Shown: positions 60,018-64,000 of the stretch, one piece after another | How the letters are laid out: every line of letters begins with the position of its first letter | How positions within the stretch are numbered: the stretch's first letter is position 1 | NCBI RefSeq assembly: GCF_048771995.1 | Contig: NC_133026.1 | Location: 102,641,001 to 102,705,000 of the forward strand | Length of the DNA stretch: 64,000 nt | Direction of reading: 5' to 3' | Source: Taeniopygia guttata | Lineage: Eukaryota; Chordata; Aves; Passeriformes; Estrildidae | The notes under the pieces: model-generated | What the model was told of the DNA's origin: nothing | Database searches by the model: none | Seen by the model: only the letters and a program-made list of their open reading frames with translations | Translations under genes and position numbers: made by a program

Positions 60018-60208
60018 GTGAGAAGCCAGGGACAGAGCAAGATGAAGTTAAGCTGCAGATTGCCAGCAAGCAGATTGTGCAGACTGCTATCCTCCGAGCA
60101 GTGCAACAAGTTTCCCAGGAGAGCCAGCAAAAGGAGAAGCGAACGAACACTGGTACAAGCCTCCAACTAGAAAGAGGAAAACTTACCAAGAAGCATGAAA
60201 AGAAGTAA
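60018..60208 (+). CDS. AKAIN1: AKAIN1 terminal coding exon: A-kinase anchor inhibitor 1
   Basis: AKAIN1 is a small cytoplasmic peptide known to bind the dimerisation/docking domain of PKA type II regulatory subunits and so compete with AKAPs for PKA anchoring. This exon encodes GEKPG onward to the C-terminal LTKKHEKK and a TAA stop. With exon 1 the protein is 68 residues, close to the mammalian length. Residues about 16-38 ([19 protein letters not shown] then QQVS) form the amphipathic RII-binding helix, with hydrophobic residues L18, V26, A29, I30, A33, V34 and V37 on one face. The segment around 45-58 is Lys/Thr-rich and less conserved in my recollection of the family. The acceptor is CTCTGGCAG, ending at 60017. 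Confidence 0.95.
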
Positions 60209-61282
60209 GGGAGCTGACTGGGACTTTTCAACTCCAGTCTGCAAGTGTTTTCAGCCTTCTCTTTAGTATCAGCTGTATTGCTAGTGCAATGCTACTGCTG
60301 TAAAGCAAACCAAAGTATTATCACACCTAGACATAAAGTAAAACTGCAATAGTCCTTATCCGAGAAATATTAAGTGCATTAGATGAATGACTCCTTATTT
60401 ATGCAGTGCCTCTTAACAGAAACAATAACCATAGCTGTAAAAGTAGTTTCAAGCACAAGGTCTTATAATATGAGTTTATTCTCAAAAGCTTGTTGCCAGT
60501 GCACTTTCATGCTAAGTTCTTCATGCAACATTTACGTCAGTTCAGCTGGATGAACTCTTCTCTGAATTACTGGGTTCACTGAAGTTGTCTTCACTGAAGA
60601 AATCATTTATTTTTAGGTGTAGCAGAATGCTTTCAGGCTCCCTTGAAGCATGGGTTTGTATTTTGCTTTGATTAGACATGAACTATGTGAAATGGCAGTA
60701 TAAAGTGGATTTGGTAAATTCTGTGAACCAGTTTATTTTTTCACCTTGGGGAAAAAAATAAGCAATCAGTAAGACTGCAGTGACTGTGATCTATGACTAT
60801 GATCATATATCTATGATCTTCGTCTTTTTTTAAAAGAAGTTAAATACTGAAGTTTTAGTCTACATATTGAAATATTTCTATACTTCTGCATAAAAATCAC
60901 TTGTGCCTCAACTATTCCTTTTAATTTTCTTGATATTGAAAGAAAAGGAACTGGTGTGAAGATAAGGAGATGGCCAGCATTTGCTCCAGTTTTGCAACTT
61001 TGCTGGGTCTTGATTTACAGAAAGTGAAGACTGAAGTGTCTTAAAAAAAAAGGAAGTTGAATATATTAATATCTTTAAGGATGAAAATATACAGTATCTG
61101 AATTCTGTCATGGTAGGTATTTCTCACCTGCTGGGTGTAAAGTGACGTTAGATATTTGCAGTTGTTGCAAAGATTCAAATTAAATAGCACAGCATGAGGC
61201 TGGTAATACAGAGCTTATCCTTTCAACTGCTCTATATAGCTGAAGAAATCCATGATGTTTCTGAAAATAAAAATTAAATAAA
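60209..61282 (+). other. AKAIN1: AKAIN1 3' UTR (inferred), to the first AATAAA pair
   Basis: AT-rich sequence directly after the stop. The first canonical polyadenylation signals are at 61266-61271 and 61277-61282. Later candidates are at 62005-62010, 62357-62362 and 62943-62948, so a longer 3' UTR is possible. No usage evidence can be read from the sequence. Confidence 0.45.
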
Positions 61283-64000
61283 TGTACCCTTCACTTTTAT
61301 GCTCCCTTTGTGTAATGATGATTGCACTATTATACATCTGAAATGAATAACAGTATATTTAATTCTAGAAATGGCTTGTAGCTCTGCTTCAAATGGATTC
61401 CTGTAGTAATACACCTGGCTTTACAAATACAAAGATGAAGATGCCCTGAAAAACTTTCTTAATGGCTTTTCTACTCAGCTAGATAATCCTCAAAGAGACT
61501 GTGGGTTAAATAATTGGCTATTACTGTGTCCCATTGCTTGTGTTAGACAATGTTGAGATTCCTTCTCCTGGATAGAGGCTTAGTCATAAATAACCACATA
61601 CTGTAATATTACGTCTTTGTAATCTGCTTGGTTTCTTTTTTTTTTTTTCTTTAATTTAACAGCACTGACTCATACGAGATAGTGATTTAGCTCAATCTTC
61701 TTTCACTTAAAAATGCAAAGAGGAATTCAACCTGATTGAAAGTGTTCCAAATAATCTAGTAATGAAAACTGACCTGGATTGCAAGTACACAGATGGTCCA
61801 CTTCTGTAGACACTGGGTGAATTTTTAGTCAAGTGAACTTTGAAAGGTGAAAATAGTTGGGTCTTGAGGCATGTATGTGTTTTTTGTAATAGTATTTTTT
61901 TTTACCATTAGCTTTTTCACCAGTTCACTTTTGTTTGGGAGGCAACTCTTTTCTGAGCACTCTTTGCATTTTTGCCCTCTGAGAGCCTAAGAAAACTGAT
62001 CATGAATAAAGGCTCAGTTCTGAGGCTGATGGAGTTCTGAGTCTGGTGGATGAGGGAAAGCAAACCTGTTGGAGAGACTCTGTGGTGCAAAATGGTGTTT
62101 GCCATGGACTCACAATGCTGCAGGAAGGAGAGATATAGAGCATCTCAACTTCTTTGAAATTATTTTACTTTTTAAATGCTTTTTGTCCCCAGGCCTTTGA
62201 AATATGTTTGGATTTGGGGTTTTTTATTTTAATTGGGTGGGGTTTTTTTTTTGGTTTTGTTTTGTGTTTTGTTTTGTTTTTTGTTACTGATAATTATGTT
62301 AATAACCTTCACATAGTTTTGAAACTGTTTCTTTGTATGTATTTTTTTTTTTTTTTAATAAATCATTTTGGCAAAAGAAGAATTTCAAAAACCAGTGAAT
62401 CTGGGCTTTTGCCACTGCTTCATATGAGCCTATTCCTCTCCTCCTCCCACTGTGTGCTTCTACAATATCCCTTTACTGTCCCTTTGCTACTGTCCTATTA
62501 GGCACATTATTTATTACTCAACTGTTTAATAGACATATCCATCATTGTCAGAATACCAGTGCCATCAGAAGTCTCATATCTTGGAAAATCAAAAACGGTT
62601 GGAAGCCTTGGCTTGTTATATGCTTACTAAACAATCTCATGAAGTAATGTGTGCTCATGGGGTTTGTAGTAATGAATGCATTATTCAGCACAAAAAAAGT
62701 ATGTATCTTAGAAATATAAGGCAATCAAAAAGGTATCTATAAGTATTTAAAACAAACTCACCACTTATTGACACTTATAGTGGTAAGTGAAATATTGTAC
62801 AAATATGTGAAATTATATTTATCACAACTCCAGAAGAACAGAGGAATCGTATGTGTGGCTATCCTGCACTATGCTTGCTGTGTTGTCATTCGGGATGATT
62901 ATAACAATTTTGTTACCATATTGCACTCTTCTTTGTAAGGTTAATAAAGCAGCAATGCCTAAATGGAGATTCACATGGCCACAGCGGGACATTGTAACAG
63001 ATTTTTAAATGCCACTGTACATCAAGTTTTTGGTCCTGTGTGGTTACACTGGAAATTCCTACTCTAAAATAAATAAAACAAACAACTGTGACTTGGAAAC
63101 AGCCATATTAATTTTATCATTTCAGAAAAATAAAGAAGCTTTCTGTGATAACACAAGTTGTAAATTCTTGGATGTTTATTTAATAGCAAACAATCATCTA
63201 GAAGTCTTACTGACTCTACTCAAATAATGTATGATTTTTTTTTTTTCTTTTCTGGTGACATTTTTTAAGTGTCTCAGATTATAGTATGTCTACAATGGTA
63301 AGTATATAAAATTGCTATGTAACTATTCTCAATATGATTACCATGAAATATGCTGCCGTTGTTCTTTAAGTGTGTGCCTATGTCAAATACACAGTTAATG
63401 TGTCATTACTGAAGGCTTTTCTAAAAAAAAAAAAAAGAAAAGTTAATTTCAATTAGTGGAAAATATAAAAGGAAGTAAAATTAATTCTTGAAAGTATATG
63501 GGATTCACCCATTCCCTTGGTTATCCACTCAGGTCTTAGAAGAAATTAAATTAATGAAAACCTGACTCGACATAACGTAATTTTTTGCAATGGGTTCCTG
63601 CAACACAGGGATCAAGTTGCCAAAACAGTTTGTGGGAGTTGGGGGGAGAACCAGAACTACTGGTAAATGTCTTCTTCACTGCTTCAGTAAGGAGTGAGCA
63701 GCAGTATTAATGGAGCCTGATAAGTGGGTTTTCTCTTCATTAGCCATTGGTGCTACATGGTATGGTCTGGCAGAATCTTTTTCCCTTTTTGGGGAATAGG
63801 TTTTTAATTTGTGATATGTCCTGCTGTTCAAAACAAGTACAAGCAAGATCTCTATTCTTTGCTTCCAGAACTTCATTCATAACAACAGGTTGTGAACTTC
63901 TGTTTTTAAAGATTATCTTCCCTGGATTTAGTCAATATGCCCAGTGATTTCTTTAATCCCTAAGACTGAATGGGTGAGCACATATATTATCTGTGTGCTC
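61283..64000. other. Sequence downstream of AKAIN1, no gene recognised
   Basis: AT-rich sequence with T-rich and A-rich simple tracts (about 62219-62282, 62341-62357, 63238-63247 and 63422-63436) and several AATAAA motifs. Some of it may belong to a long AKAIN1 3' UTR. No coding exon, CpG island or RNA gene was recognised. Confidence 0.5.

Noticed and set aside
1-64000. tRNA, rRNA or bacterial-type operons
   Set aside because: No tRNA cloverleaf with A/B boxes, rRNA-like block or prokaryotic gene organisation was recognised anywhere in the window.

Overview
This is a vertebrate nuclear window and almost certainly a bird. Several 3'-truncated CR1 LINE copies end in the usual TATTCTGTGATTCT-like tails, there is a long avian-type ERVL LTR, a betaretrovirus-like (class II) provirus, CA and TA microsatellites, and two recognisable genes in the vertebrate 18p11-type order ZBTB14 then AKAIN1, both on the + strand. 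The exact species cannot be read from the sequence.

Layout. Positions 1-18.7 kb are AT-rich and intergenic, with CR1 fragments, microsatellites and an ERVL-type LTR (about 16391-17440). A strong CpG island (about 18730-20320) is the ZBTB14 promoter and first noncoding exon. A 69-bp exon (21277-21345) ends exactly in ATG, and the main ZBTB14 coding exon is 21759-23102; together they encode 448 residues with a BTB domain and five C2H2 fingers. About 260 bp after the stop codon the 3' UTR is interrupted by an antisense class II provirus (23372-31675) with two LTRs, a 6-bp target duplication, a PBS, a polypurine tract, broken gag, pro, pol and env remnants, and a second, nested solo LTR (24862-25461) inside the integrase region. 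Apparent 3' UTR sequence resumes after 31676. A solo LTR with a perfect 6-bp duplication lies at 37118-37708.

A second, smaller CpG island (about 44690-45075) carries AKAIN1 exon 1 (45010-45025). It is followed by a 15-kb intron with CR1 insertions and by the terminal coding exon (60018-60208). The 68-residue product is a PKA-RII-binding AKAP inhibitor.

The most striking observation is directly upstream of the AKAIN1 start codon. A roughly 34-bp minisatellite there has units that match the REST/NRSF (RE1) recognition core: three full matches, two copies one base off and one half-site, all in the same orientation. This looks like an amplified RE1 array on a neuronal-type gene. Other leads are a frame-preserving candidate cassette exon in the AKAIN1 intron (49182-49286), the ZBTB14 start codon sitting at an exon end, and a perfect 16-bp-arm hairpin at 56275-56314.
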